From the NCBI GenBank assembly GCA_934572325.1, contig CAKTKT010000002.1, positions 1-63,363 on the forward strand: DNA of 63,363 bases, given 5' to 3'. This DNA comes from an uncultured Oscillospiraceae bacterium. GTDB lineage: Bacteria > Bacillota > Clostridia > Oscillospirales > Oscillospiraceae. The notes under the pieces were generated by a model. It did no database searches, was not told where the DNA came from, and worked only from the letters and a program-made list of their open reading frames with translations. The position numbers and the translations under genes are program-made. Of the stretch, positions 36,975 through 45,009 are shown in pieces. Each line of letters starts with the position of its first letter. The stretch's first letter is position 1.

Positions 36975-37496
36975 ATGGGCAGACTTGAGATCATAAAGGG
37001 CGATATAACCCGGCAGACGGCGGACGCCATCGTCAACGCCGCCAACTGCTCGCTGCTCGGCGGCGGCGGGGTGGACGGCGCGATACACCGCGCCGCCGGA
37101 CCGGAACTTCTGGCGGAGTGCCGGACGCTGCACGGCTGCGAGACGGGCAAGGCGAAGATAACAAAAGGCTACCGCCTGCCGGCAAAGCACGTCATCCATA
37201 CCCCCGGACCCGTGTGGCGCGGCGGCGGAAGCGGCGAGGCGGAAATGCTCGCCTCGTGCTACCGCTCGTGCCTTGAGCTTGCGAGCGAGAACGCCTGCAA
37301 GACCGTGGACTTCCCCTCGATAAGCACGGGGGTGTATCGCTTCCCGCTGGACAAGGCGGCGAGGATCGCCGTGGACACGATAGAGGACTATCTCGCCGCG
37401 CACGGCGAGATAGAGCGCGTGCGCATGGTGTGCTTTGACGAGCGCACCCGCGCGGCGTATGAGGGCGCTCTCGCAGCGCACGGGGAGCGGGCATGA
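36975..37496 (+). CDS. Macrodomain protein (ADP-ribose/O-acetyl-ADP-ribose hydrolase type)
   Basis: A 173-residue single macrodomain. LEIIKGDITRQTADAIVNAANCSLLGGGGVDGAIHRAAGPELL matches the MacroD type, with the catalytic Asp-containing GGGGVDGAIH loop. 'VIHTPGPVW' and 'FPSISTGVYRFPLDKAA' follow. Such enzymes remove ADP-ribose from proteins or deacetylate OAADPr. It starts five bases after clpE and overlaps the rhomboid gene by four bases. Confidence 0.92.
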   Translation: MGRLEIIKGDITRQTADAIVNAANCSLLGGGGVDGAIHRAAGPELLAECRTLHGCETGKAKITKGYRLPAKHVIHTPGPVWRGGGSGEAEMLASCYRSCLELASENACKTVDFPSISTGVYRFPLDKAARIAVDTIEDYLAAHGEIERVRMVCFDERTRAAYEGALAAHGERA

Positions 37497-38059
37497 ACAG
37501 GCGCGTCGTAAAAATACAGTATAATTCACCTGTCGTGCTGACGTTCGCGCTTTTGAGTCTCGCCGCGCTCATCCTCGGCAAGCTCACCGGCGGGTGGACG
37601 ACGGTGAAGCTCTTCTCGGTGTACCGCTCCTCGCCGGCGGATCTGCTGACGTATCCGCGCTTCGTGCTGCACGTGCTGGGGCATAGCAGCTATTCCCACT
37701 ATATCGGCAACATTATGATGATCCTCGTCATAGGTCCGGCGCTTGAGGAGCGCTACGGCAGCAAGCCGCTCTTCTGGGCGATATTCATCACGGCGCTGGT
37801 GTCGGGCATGGTGCAGTGGCTGTTCTTCCCGAGCACCGCGCTTCTCGGCGCGTCGGGCATAGTTTTCATGATGATAGTGATGAGCTCGCTCGCCGGAATG
37901 AAAAACGGGTGCATACCGCTCACGCTCATCCTCGTGCTGGTGCTCTACATCGGCGGGGAGATCATCGACGGCGTGACGATCAAGGACAACATATCACAGC
38001 TCACCCACATCGTGGGCGGCATCTGCGGCGCGATTTTGGGCGTTGCAATGAGAAAATGA
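37493..38059 (+). CDS. Rhomboid family intramembrane serine protease
   Basis: A 188-residue membrane protein of six helices. HSSYSHYIGNIMM carries the helix 2 His/Asn pair, GASGIVFMM the catalytic Ser, and QLTHIVGGICGAILG the catalytic His. The short length fits the minimal six-helix bacterial form. The preceding macrodomain gene overlaps it, and a terminator follows. Confidence 0.92.
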   Translation: MNRRVVKIQYNSPVVLTFALLSLAALILGKLTGGWTTVKLFSVYRSSPADLLTYPRFVLHVLGHSSYSHYIGNIMMILVIGPALEERYGSKPLFWAIFITALVSGMVQWLFFPSTALLGASGIVFMMIVMSSLAGMKNGCIPLTLILVLVLYIGGEIIDGVTIKDNISQLTHIVGGICGAILGVAMRK

Positions 38060-38084
38060 CGCGCACACGGCGCGTCATTTTTTT
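38053..38084 (+). terminator. Terminator after the rhomboid gene
   Basis: AAAATGACGCGC/GCGCGTCATTTT is a perfect 12-base stem with loop ACACG and ends in TTTTTTT. Confidence 0.92.
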
Positions 38085-38086
38085 GA

Positions 38087-38113
38087 GGCAGCACCGCATT
38101 ATGCGGCGCTGCC
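38087..38113. repeat. Short palindromic repeat (MITE-related, solo form)
   Basis: GGCAGCACCGC-ATTAT-GCGGCGCTGCC, nearly perfect palindrome, the same unit that forms the ends of the 159-base element at 50999-51157. It lies between a terminator and the DUF523 start. Confidence 0.65.
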
Positions 38114-38134
38114 TAAATAAGGGAGGAAGTATTT

Positions 38135-38572
38135 ATGAAAAAGCTTCTTATCAGCTCGTGCCTTTTGGGGAACAACTGCAAATACAACGGCGGGAACAAC
38201 CGCCTCGGCGACGCCGCGCTCGCGGCGCTGCGCGAAAAATACGAGCTTATCCCCGTCTGTCCGGAGACAGCGGGCGCTCTGCCCATCCCGCGCGAGCCGA
38301 GCGAGCGCGTGGGCGAGAGGGTGCTCTCAAGATCCGGGCGTGACGTGACGGCGGAGTACGCAAAGGGCGCGGACACGGCGGAAGCCCTCGCCCGCCGCTT
38401 CGGGTGCGCCGCGGCGCTGATGAAGGCAAATTCCCCCTCCTGCGGCAGCGGTCGGATATACGACGGAACGTTTTCCGGCGCGCTCGTCTCCGGCGACGGC
38501 ACGGCGACGGAGCGCCTGCGCTCTCTCGGCATACCCGTGTATACCGAGAGCGAGCTCGGAAAGCTCATATGA
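38135..38572 (+). CDS. DUF523 domain protein
   Basis: A 145-residue cytoplasmic protein with the DUF523 hallmarks: 'LLISSCLLGNNCKYNGGNN' at the start, VCPETAGALPIPREP, and 'ALMKANSPSCGSGRIYDGTFSG'. Several conserved Cys suggest metal binding, but the function is unknown. GGGAGGAAG precedes ATG. Overlaps the next gene by four bases. Confidence 0.9.
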   Translation: MKKLLISSCLLGNNCKYNGGNNRLGDAALAALREKYELIPVCPETAGALPIPREPSERVGERVLSRSGRDVTAEYAKGADTAEALARRFGCAAALMKANSPSCGSGRIYDGTFSGALVSGDGTATERLRSLGIPVYTESELGKLI

Positions 38573-39996
38573 GGCGGCGCTTCATCGCCGCTGCGGCGGC
38601 GCTTGCGGCGGCGCTCTCCGCCGCGCTCATCGCGCCGGACGCGGCATACGCGGCAAGGGGAACGGCGCAGGAGGAGTATGTCCGCCTTGCCGCGGGCGTG
38701 ACGGCGGAGATGCAGAGCGCGGACTACTGGCTGTCGAAGAAGAACAGGCAGGCGGTGCGCGCGGATAAGCCGCTCATGACGGCGGCGCAGATCGCGGACT
38801 TCAACCGCGCGAACGCAAAACAGATAACCGTCGGCGAGGAGAGCTTCGCCCTCGCGGACATACCGGACAGCGTGTCGGGCGGCGTCGTGCGCGCGCTCAT
38901 CGGCTGCCACGCCGCGCCGGACGACCCTAAAACGCGCTACGTGAACGGACAGGCGACGGACGGGGCGTACTGGGATGCGCTCGCGGCGGATACGGCGATA
39001 GACGGCATAGGGGAGAGCGTGGCGGTGCGCTTCGGGTATTCCGTGCGCCGCGCGAGCCTTAGGAGCTTCCCCACGAACGACTTTGCCGGCAGCACGCCGA
39101 CGGATAAGCTCTATGACAAGCTCGTCATGTCGGAGTTCATGCCGTATCTGCCGCTGGCGGTGCTGCACGAGAGCGCGGACGGCGAATGGTACTACGTGCT
39201 GCTGTACGGCTTCGGCGGCTGGGTGGAAAAGAAAAACGTCGCCCTCTGCCGCGACCGCGCCGACTGGGAGACGCGCATGACGCCGAAGGAGTTTCTGACC
39301 GTCACGGGGCGGGAGCTTCGCCTTGCGGAGGAGCCGTACTCCCCGCGTGTCTCCGCGCTCGCGCTGCCGATGGGAACAAAGCTGCCCCTCGTCCGCGCCG
39401 CAGACGCGCCCGCGACGATAAACGCGCGGCGCAGCTACGGCTGCTACGTGGTGAAGCTGCCCGTGCGCGGCGAGGACGGGTATATCGAGGACGAGTACGC
39501 CCTCGTGCCGGTGACGGAGGACGTTGCCGTGGGCTATCTGCCGTTCACGGCGGAAAACGAGCTTTGCCTTGCGTTCAAGCTGCTCGGCGACCGCTACGGC
39601 TGGGCGGGGATGTACGGGGCGAACGACTGCTCCGGCGTTGTGCATGAGATATTCGCGTGCTTCGGCTTCACGCTGCCGCGCACGGCGGAGGCAATCATGC
39701 GCACGGACGGCTGGCAGTACCTCGATCTCGCCGCCGGAAGCGACGCGGACAAGCTCAAGGCGCTGGCGAACATCCCCGCAGGCTCGCTGCTGGCGTTCCC
39801 GGGGCACATCATGGTCTACCTCGGGCGCACGGGCGGCAGGGCGTATGTGATAAGCTCGGTCGGGTCGTTCGCCGAGCCGGAGGAGACGGACTTTGCCGTC
39901 AACTCCGTCACTGTAAGCTCCCTTGCCGACACCGTCCGCCGCAGCGGGAAAACCTGGCTTGCGAGCCTCGACGGCGCGCTCGTGTTCAAATATTGA
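38569..39996 (+). CDS. Exported SH3-domain NlpC/P60 cell-wall hydrolase
   Basis: A 475-residue protein with a signal peptide (to about residue 28, AYA-A). Two SH3-like segments follow ('RRASLRSFPTND...LPLAVLHESADGEWYYVLLYGFGGWVEKKNVAL' and 'SPRVSALALPMGTKLPLVR...GYLPFT'). The C-terminal NlpC/P60 peptidase has Cys in NDCSGVVHE (about 353) and His in FPGHIMVYLG. It resembles SH3/NlpC-P60 gamma-D-glutamyl-diamino-acid endopeptidases of clostridia. ATG 38569 overlaps the DUF523 stop; the longer in-frame ORF inside DUF523 is not used. Confidence 0.85.
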   Translation: MRRRFIAAAAALAAALSAALIAPDAAYAARGTAQEEYVRLAAGVTAEMQSADYWLSKKNRQAVRADKPLMTAAQIADFNRANAKQITVGEESFALADIPDSVSGGVVRALIGCHAAPDDPKTRYVNGQATDGAYWDALAADTAIDGIGESVAVRFGYSVRRASLRSFPTNDFAGSTPTDKLYDKLVMSEFMPYLPLAVLHESADGEWYYVLLYGFGGWVEKKNVALCRDRADWETRMTPKEFLTVTGRELRLAEEPYSPRVSALALPMGTKLPLVRAADAPATINARRSYGCYVVKLPVRGEDGYIEDEYALVPVTEDVAVGYLPFTAENELCLAFKLLGDRYGWAGMYGANDCSGVVHEIFACFGFTLPRTAEAIMRTDGWQYLDLAAGSDADKLKALANIPAGSLLAFPGHIMVYLGRTGGRAYVISSVGSFAEPEETDFAVNSVTVSSLADTVRRSGKTWLASLDGALVFKY

Positions 39997-40031
39997 CAAT
40001 ATGTTAAACTTCGTGTGCGCGTCGGTTTTGG

Positions 40032-40060
40032 TTGACAAGCGCGGCGCGAGGCTGTATACT
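40032..40060 (+). promoter_or_regulatory. Strong sigma-A promoter for the binding-protein gene
   Basis: Perfect TTGACA (40032-40037), 17-base spacer, TATACT (40055-40060). Start near 40067 leaves a ~250-base leader in which no further gene or known riboswitch was seen. Confidence 0.75.
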
Positions 40061-40064
40061 GCGA

Positions 40065-40087
40065 CTGTACTACATTGATTAGTACAG
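40065..40087 (+). promoter_or_regulatory. Candidate operator at the transcription start
   Basis: CTGTACT-N9-AGTACAG, a perfect 7-base inverted repeat just downstream of the -10. The position fits a repressor site; the regulator is unknown. Confidence 0.5.
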
Positions 40088-40320
40088 CGCGGCGCGGCGT
40101 AACAAAAGCCGCCCGTGCGCGTATTTGTCAGCGAAAGCGGCAGGGTGCGTCCGGCGGAAAAATTTCTCACGGATTTTCGCGCAGCAGGCGAACTTTTTCG
40201 GCGCGTATGCGTCTATAATAAACAGCGGGCGGAATAATGCCCGTATTGTGAATAAATACCCCCGCGCACGGCGCATCATGAAAATATGCTTTCCAAGTAA
40301 AAAGCACCAAGGAGGACGGT

Positions 40321-42903
40321 ATGATGAAGAATATCAAGAGGCTCACGGCGGCGCTGCTCGCGCTGACTATGGCGCTCTCGCTCGCCGCCTGCGGCGGCAG
40401 CGGCGCAACGAACGGCGGCAGCGGCAAGCCCAACGCCGACGAGGAGACGCCGGCGTATGTCTACAACGCCGATTTCAACGAGATAATCTCCGGCAGCGAG
40501 CGCTATCTCAACCCTCGCTTTTACACCGACAACGGCTTTTATGCCGCGAGCTATGAAAAGGTCGGCGAGCGCGAGCACGCCGAGGACGAGACCGCCAGCT
40601 ACGAGGGCGAGTACGACATTTATCAAAACAAGCTCTTCTTTGTCGATTATTCCGGCTCTGTGAGCGAGCTTGTCAACTATAAGCCCATGGGCGCGACCGT
40701 CGGCTCCGTGCCCGACGGCGATCAGCCGCAGGTGGCGGTATCCGGCGAGGCTGTGCCCGCAGACGCGGTGGAAATGACCGAAGCCGCCGCGCAGGCAGCC
40801 GCGCAGGCGGAGGAGGGCAAGTCCGCGGCTGTCGATGCCGACGCCGACACCTCCAAGCTCAGGGATTTTTATTCCGGCTCTGACATCGCCGGTATGGGCG
40901 AGGGCTCGGAGGGCAAGCTGATAGTCGTCGAGACCGTCTACGCCTCGTGGTACGACGGACCTGACAACCTCTCCAAGACTGACGAGGAGTATTACAACTA
41001 CACCCAGTACGAAAACTCCGCCTACATCCGCTCGCTCGACAAGGACGGCAACGCCCTGAGCACCGCGAAGATCGAGATGGGGGATGACGACGGAAACGGC
41101 ATTTATATGTACAGCTTCATCGTGGATGATAACGACAATGTCATTGCCCCGGGCGATGCGGGCGTTTACGTCATCGCGCTTGACGGCAGCATCGTCGCCA
41201 CCATCCCCAACGACGGCGGGTATATCGACTCGCTCGTGCGTCTCGGCGACGGGAGCATTGCCGCCACGACGTGGGGCGAGAACGGAATGGAGCTGCGTCC
41301 GGTCGATATAGACAACAAGACCATCGGCGAGGCGATCCCACTCCCCAGGGGCGCGTACAGCCTGACCGCCGGCGGCGGGGACTATGACGTGTACTACACC
41401 AGCGGCGTCAACTTCTACGGCTACAAGCCCGACACGCAGGAGAACGTCAAGCTCTTCAACTGGATCAACTGCGACATCAACAGCGACAACACCTCGAGAA
41501 TCCAGGTGCGCGACGACGGCAGCATCGTCACGGTCATCAACGAATACGACTCCGTCAGCGAGACCTATAACGTCACCCTCGCCACGATAAGCCTTGTGCC
41601 GTATGACAGCGTGCCGCACAAGGAGGAGATAACCCTCGCCACGCAGTATCTCGGCTGGGATGCGCGCGACATGATAGTCTCCTTCAACCGCAGAAACGAC
41701 AACTACCGCATAGTCGTCAAGGATTATTCCGAGTTCAACACCGACGACGACTACTCCGCCGGTCAGACCAAGCTCACCACAGAGCTGCTCGCCGGCAATG
41801 TGCCCGACATCATCGACCTCACCGGCATGCCCTATAACCAGCTCGCCTCCAAGGGGCTGCTGGCGGATCTCTACCCGCTCATAGACGCGGACAGCGGCTT
41901 TGACCGCGCCGACTTTTTCCCCAACGTCCTCGCGGCGCTTGAGGTGAACGGCGGGCTGTACTCCACCGTGTCCAGCTTCGGGATCATCACCGCGATAGGC
42001 GCGGCGTCCGTCGTCGGCGACGAGCCGGGGTGGACGTATGAGGAGTTTGCCGCCGCGCTCGCTTCCATGCCGGAGGGCTGCGAGGCGTTCGATATTTACA
42101 CCACGCGCGACGATATACTGCGCATCTGCCTTAGCCTCGACATGAAGGACTTCGTCAACTGGGGCACGGGCGAGTGCAATTTCAACAGCGAGGAGTTCAC
42201 AAAGCTGCTGGCGTTCGCCGCGCAGTTTCCGGAGAGCTTCAACTATGACGATTATCAGTACACCCCCTCGGACGACACGCTCACCCGCATAGCGGAGGGG
42301 AGGCAGATGCTCTTGCAGGGCAGCATCTACTCCATCGAGAGCGTGATCTACAATGACCGCTACTTCGGCGGCGACGCCACGTATATCGGCTACCCGACCG
42401 CCGACGGCTCGCCCGGCAGCCTTATCAGCATCGAATCCGGCTATGCCATCTCCGCCAAGAGCGGGCATCAGGACGTCGCGTGGGAGTTCCTCCGTCAGTT
42501 TTTCACCGAGAAGTACCAGAGCGACGACAACAAGGTGTACAGCATCCCCGTCAACCTCAACGCCTATAACGCGCGCATAAAGAAGGCGATGACGCCCGAG
42601 TACGAGAAGGACGCCAACGGCAACCTCAAGCTCGATGCGGACGGCAACAAGATCCCCGTGGCGCGCATGAGCTACGGCACGGCGGACGGCGTGGTCGATT
42701 TCTACGCCCTCACGCAGGAGCAGGCGGACGAGCTGTTCTCCGTGATAAGCTCCGCCGCCACGCGCTACGATTACAGCTCCGATGCAATATTCGATATAGT
42801 CAAGGAGCAGTCGCAGGCGTACTTCTCCGGTCAGAAGACCGCCGAGGACGTGGCAAAGCTCGTGCAGAGCAAGGCGAATATCTACGTCAACGAGCAGCGG
42901 TAA
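40321..42903 (+). CDS. Large extracellular binding lipoprotein: propeller-like N-domain plus SBP family 1
   Basis: An 860-residue lipoprotein. Signal peptide with lipobox LAAC (Cys25). Residues about 45-440 are beta-rich with repeats such as 'IRSLDKDGNALSTAKI', 'FIVDDNDNVIAPGDAGVYVIALDG' and 'LVRLGDGSIAATTWGENGMELR', resembling a beta-propeller. From about 440 (ITLATQYLGWDARDMIVSFNRRNDNYRIVVKDYSEF) to the end it is a family 1 sugar-type binding protein ('LLAGNVPDIIDLTGMPYNQLASKGLLADLYPLID'). It would deliver a glycan or related ligand to the permeases downstream. Strong site AAGGAGGA. Separately terminated from the permeases. Confidence 0.85.
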   Translation: MMKNIKRLTAALLALTMALSLAACGGSGATNGGSGKPNADEETPAYVYNADFNEIISGSERYLNPRFYTDNGFYAASYEKVGEREHAEDETASYEGEYDIYQNKLFFVDYSGSVSELVNYKPMGATVGSVPDGDQPQVAVSGEAVPADAVEMTEAAAQAAAQAEEGKSAAVDADADTSKLRDFYSGSDIAGMGEGSEGKLIVVETVYASWYDGPDNLSKTDEEYYNYTQYENSAYIRSLDKDGNALSTAKIEMGDDDGNGIYMYSFIVDDNDNVIAPGDAGVYVIALDGSIVATIPNDGGYIDSLVRLGDGSIAATTWGENGMELRPVDIDNKTIGEAIPLPRGAYSLTAGGGDYDVYYTSGVNFYGYKPDTQENVKLFNWINCDINSDNTSRIQVRDDGSIVTVINEYDSVSETYNVTLATISLVPYDSVPHKEEITLATQYLGWDARDMIVSFNRRNDNYRIVVKDYSEFNTDDDYSAGQTKLTTELLAGNVPDIIDLTGMPYNQLASKGLLADLYPLIDADSGFDRADFFPNVLAALEVNGGLYSTVSSFGIITAIGAASVVGDEPGWTYEEFAAALASMPEGCEAFDIYTTRDDILRICLSLDMKDFVNWGTGECNFNSEEFTKLLAFAAQFPESFNYDDYQYTPSDDTLTRIAEGRQMLLQGSIYSIESVIYNDRYFGGDATYIGYPTADGSPGSLISIESGYAISAKSGHQDVAWEFLRQFFTEKYQSDDNKVYSIPVNLNAYNARIKKAMTPEYEKDANGNLKLDADGNKIPVARMSYGTADGVVDFYALTQEQADELFSVISSAATRYDYSSDAIFDIVKEQSQAYFSGQKTAEDVAKLVQSKANIYVNEQR

Positions 42904-42978
42904 GCAAGCGCTTGAAGCCTTGCTTTGGTTAACGCGGGCTTAAGCCGCGCAGCGGCGTTTAAGAAAAAAGCATGATAT

Positions 42979-43010
42979 GGGGCGCGTTTCTCAAACGCGC
43001 CCCATTTTTT
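42979..43010 (+). terminator. Terminator between the binding-protein and permease genes
   Basis: GGGGCGCGTTT/AAACGCGCCCC, perfect 11-base stem with loop CTC, followed by ATTTTTT. Confidence 0.92.
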
Positions 43011-43011
43011 A

Positions 43012-43086
43012 GGACGGCGCCGCACAATACGCCTGCGGCATCCAACGGATAATTTGCGCCCCTGCCGCATTATGCGGGGCTGCCCC
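43012..43086. repeat. MITE-related palindromic repeat, internally deleted form
   Basis: About 52 bases from 43012 align, in reverse complement, with 51106-51157 (shared CGCCGCACAA, CGGCATCC, CGGATAATT and GCGCCC blocks). It ends in GCCGCATTATGCGGGGCTGCC, like the other end of that element, but lacks its central ~85 bases. Confidence 0.6.
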
Positions 43087-43114
43087 TGCTTCCGTAACCG
43101 TAAATTAAGATTTT

Positions 43115-43179
43115 GAGGCGGTAATACTTGTTGAAATATCCCGCCTCATGTTGTACAATATATAGAGCATAGTATGCTC
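43115..43179 (+). promoter_or_regulatory. Permease promoter with two flanking inverted repeats
   Basis: TTGAAA (43131-43136), 17 bases, TACAAT (43154-43159). Inverted repeat GAGGCGG (43115-43121)/CCGCCTC (43141-43147) brackets the -35. A perfect palindrome GAGCATA-G-TATGCTC (43165-43179) lies at the expected transcription start. Both are operator candidates. Confidence 0.6.
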
Positions 43180-43213
43180 AATATCTGGCAGACGGGCGCT
43201 TGGATGATTCGGT

Positions 43214-44101
43214 ATGAAAAGTCGCAAACTACAACTGAATGAAAAGGGCAAGGACTTTTTGCAGAGCCTGTGCTTTCTCTCGCCGAGTCTTCTGGGCGTG
43301 GCGGTGTTCTTCATCGTGCCGTTCGGCGTGGTGGTGTACTACTCGCTCATCGACGGGGTCGGCTCGCGCAGCTTTGTGTTTCTCGATAACTTCATCAAGC
43401 TCTTCGACAACTCCGCCTTCCTCCTCGCCGCGAAAAACACGCTGACGTTTTCCGCGTGGGCGGTGCCGCTGGCGGTGGTGCTGTCGCTGGGGCTGGCGCT
43501 GATGCTGGAGTGCCGCATCCCCCTGAAGTCGCAGTTTCGCACGTTCTTTCTCAGCCCCATGATGGTGCCGGTCGCGTCGGTCGTGCTCATCTGGCAGGTG
43601 CTTTTCAACTTCAACGGCACGGTGAACGAGTTTTTCATGCTCTTCGGCGCGGACAAGATAGACTGGCTCCAGTCGGAGCACAGTCAGGCGGTCGTGATAA
43701 TCCTGTTTCTTTGGAAAAACCTCGGCTATTTCATGATTCTTTTCATGGCGGGGCTGGCGAACATCCCCAAGGAGCTTTTGGAGGTCGCGGACGTCGAGGG
43801 CGCGAGCGAGACGTACAAGTTTTTCGCCATAAAGCTGCGCTATCTCTCGCCGACGGTGCTTTTCGTCACCATCCTCTCGCTGATAAACTCCTTCAAGGTG
43901 TTCCGCGAGGTGTATCTGCTCACGGGGGATTACCCGTATGAGACGCTCTACATGCTCCAGCACTTCATGAACAACACCTTCAAGTCGCTGGATTATCAGA
44001 AGCTCTCCGCCGCGGCGGTCGTGATGGCGCTCGTCATGGTGCTGCTGATTGCGCTGCTGTTCAAGGCGGAGGACTGGTTCGGAAAGGACGTGGAGGGGTG
44101 A
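43214..44101 (+). CDS. Carbohydrate ABC transporter permease (MalF/UgpA type)
   Basis: A 295-residue permease with six helices: first helix 'FLSPSLLGVAVFFIVPFGVVVYYSLIDG', EAA loop 'IPKELLEVADVEGASETYKFFAIKLRYLSP'. It belongs to the CUT1 sugar-importer family. Its partner gene follows with a four-base overlap (GTGA). No ATPase gene is in this cluster, so a shared MsmX-like ATPase elsewhere is probably used. Confidence 0.93.
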   Translation: MKSRKLQLNEKGKDFLQSLCFLSPSLLGVAVFFIVPFGVVVYYSLIDGVGSRSFVFLDNFIKLFDNSAFLLAAKNTLTFSAWAVPLAVVLSLGLALMLECRIPLKSQFRTFFLSPMMVPVASVVLIWQVLFNFNGTVNEFFMLFGADKIDWLQSEHSQAVVIILFLWKNLGYFMILFMAGLANIPKELLEVADVEGASETYKFFAIKLRYLSPTVLFVTILSLINSFKVFREVYLLTGDYPYETLYMLQHFMNNTFKSLDYQKLSAAAVVMALVMVLLIALLFKAEDWFGKDVEG

Positions 44102-44973
44102 AGAAAAAGCGCTATTTCAGCCGCGGCGTGATGCTTTTGCTGTGTCTCTTGTTCGCGGTGCTCTTCCTTCTGCCGACGGTGCTGACCATCACGAACTCCT
44201 TTATGTCCGAGTCGGAGATAAAGGCGAATTACGGCATGGTATTCTCCACGACGACCGGCGGCTACGTCTCCAAGACGGTCAACCTCAAGTTCATTCCGGA
44301 CAAGGTGACGCTCTCGCAGTACGTCACGGGGCTTATAAAATCGCCGGAGTACCTGCTGAAATTCTGGAACAGCATCATCCTCGTCGTGCCCATCGTCGTT
44401 TTGCAGGTTGGCGTCGCCTCCGTTGCGGCGTACTCGTTCACGCGCTGGCGCGGCAGGGTGAGAAGCGGCATATTCTTCTTCTATGTCATACTGATGCTCA
44501 TGCCGTATCAGGTCACGCTCGTCCCCAACTATCTCGTCAGCGATTGGCTGGGGCTTTTGAACACCCGCTGGTCTATCATCCTGCCGGGCGTGTTCGCGCC
44601 GTTTTCGGTGTTTCTGCTGACAAAGTTCATGCGGCGCATCCCGTACTCGCTCATCGAGGCGGCAAAGGTGGACGGCGCGGGCGAGTGGGAGGTATTCACG
44701 AAGATATGCCTGCCGCAGTGCCGCTCGGCGCTGTATTCAATAGCAATTCTGGTGTTTATAGATTACTGGAACATGGTCGAGCAGCCGCTCATCCTGCTCG
44801 ACGATGCGGACAAGCAGCCGCTTAGCGTCTTTCTCTCGTCGATAAACTCCGGCGAGATAGGGCTGGCGTTCGCAATGGCGACGGTGTATATGATTCCGAC
44901 GCTGCTCTTGTTCTTGCACGGGGAGGAGTACCTTGTCGAGGGTATCGCCAACTCTGGCAGCGTCAAGGGCTGA
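44098..44973 (+). CDS. Carbohydrate ABC transporter permease (MalG/UgpE type)
   Basis: A 291-residue second CUT1 permease with a GTG start overlapping the previous stop. EAA loop 'IPYSLIEAAKVDGAGEWEVFTKICLPQCRSALYSIAILVFIDYWNMVEQPL'. The outer loop after helix 1 is about 70 residues longer than in MalG, which may fit the unusual large binding protein. Confidence 0.92.
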   Translation: MKKKRYFSRGVMLLLCLLFAVLFLLPTVLTITNSFMSESEIKANYGMVFSTTTGGYVSKTVNLKFIPDKVTLSQYVTGLIKSPEYLLKFWNSIILVVPIVVLQVGVASVAAYSFTRWRGRVRSGIFFFYVILMLMPYQVTLVPNYLVSDWLGLLNTRWSIILPGVFAPFSVFLLTKFMRRIPYSLIEAAKVDGAGEWEVFTKICLPQCRSALYSIAILVFIDYWNMVEQPLILLDDADKQPLSVFLSSINSGEIGLAFAMATVYMIPTLLLFLHGEEYLVEGIANSGSVKG

Positions 44974-45009
44974 CGGCGGGGATCACGTAGCAACTAGCGA
45001 GGTATAGAA

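Noticed and set aside
36975..38059. Macrodomain plus rhomboid plus ClpE-like genes as a defence island
   Set aside because: All three are common housekeeping-type genes and no toxin, nuclease or ADP-ribosyltransferase gene accompanies them.
40276..42468. 730-codon open frame on the minus strand
   Set aside because: It lies fully antisense to the binding-protein gene, has no ribosome-binding site or family motifs, and shows the composition bias expected of a shadow frame in GC-rich DNA.
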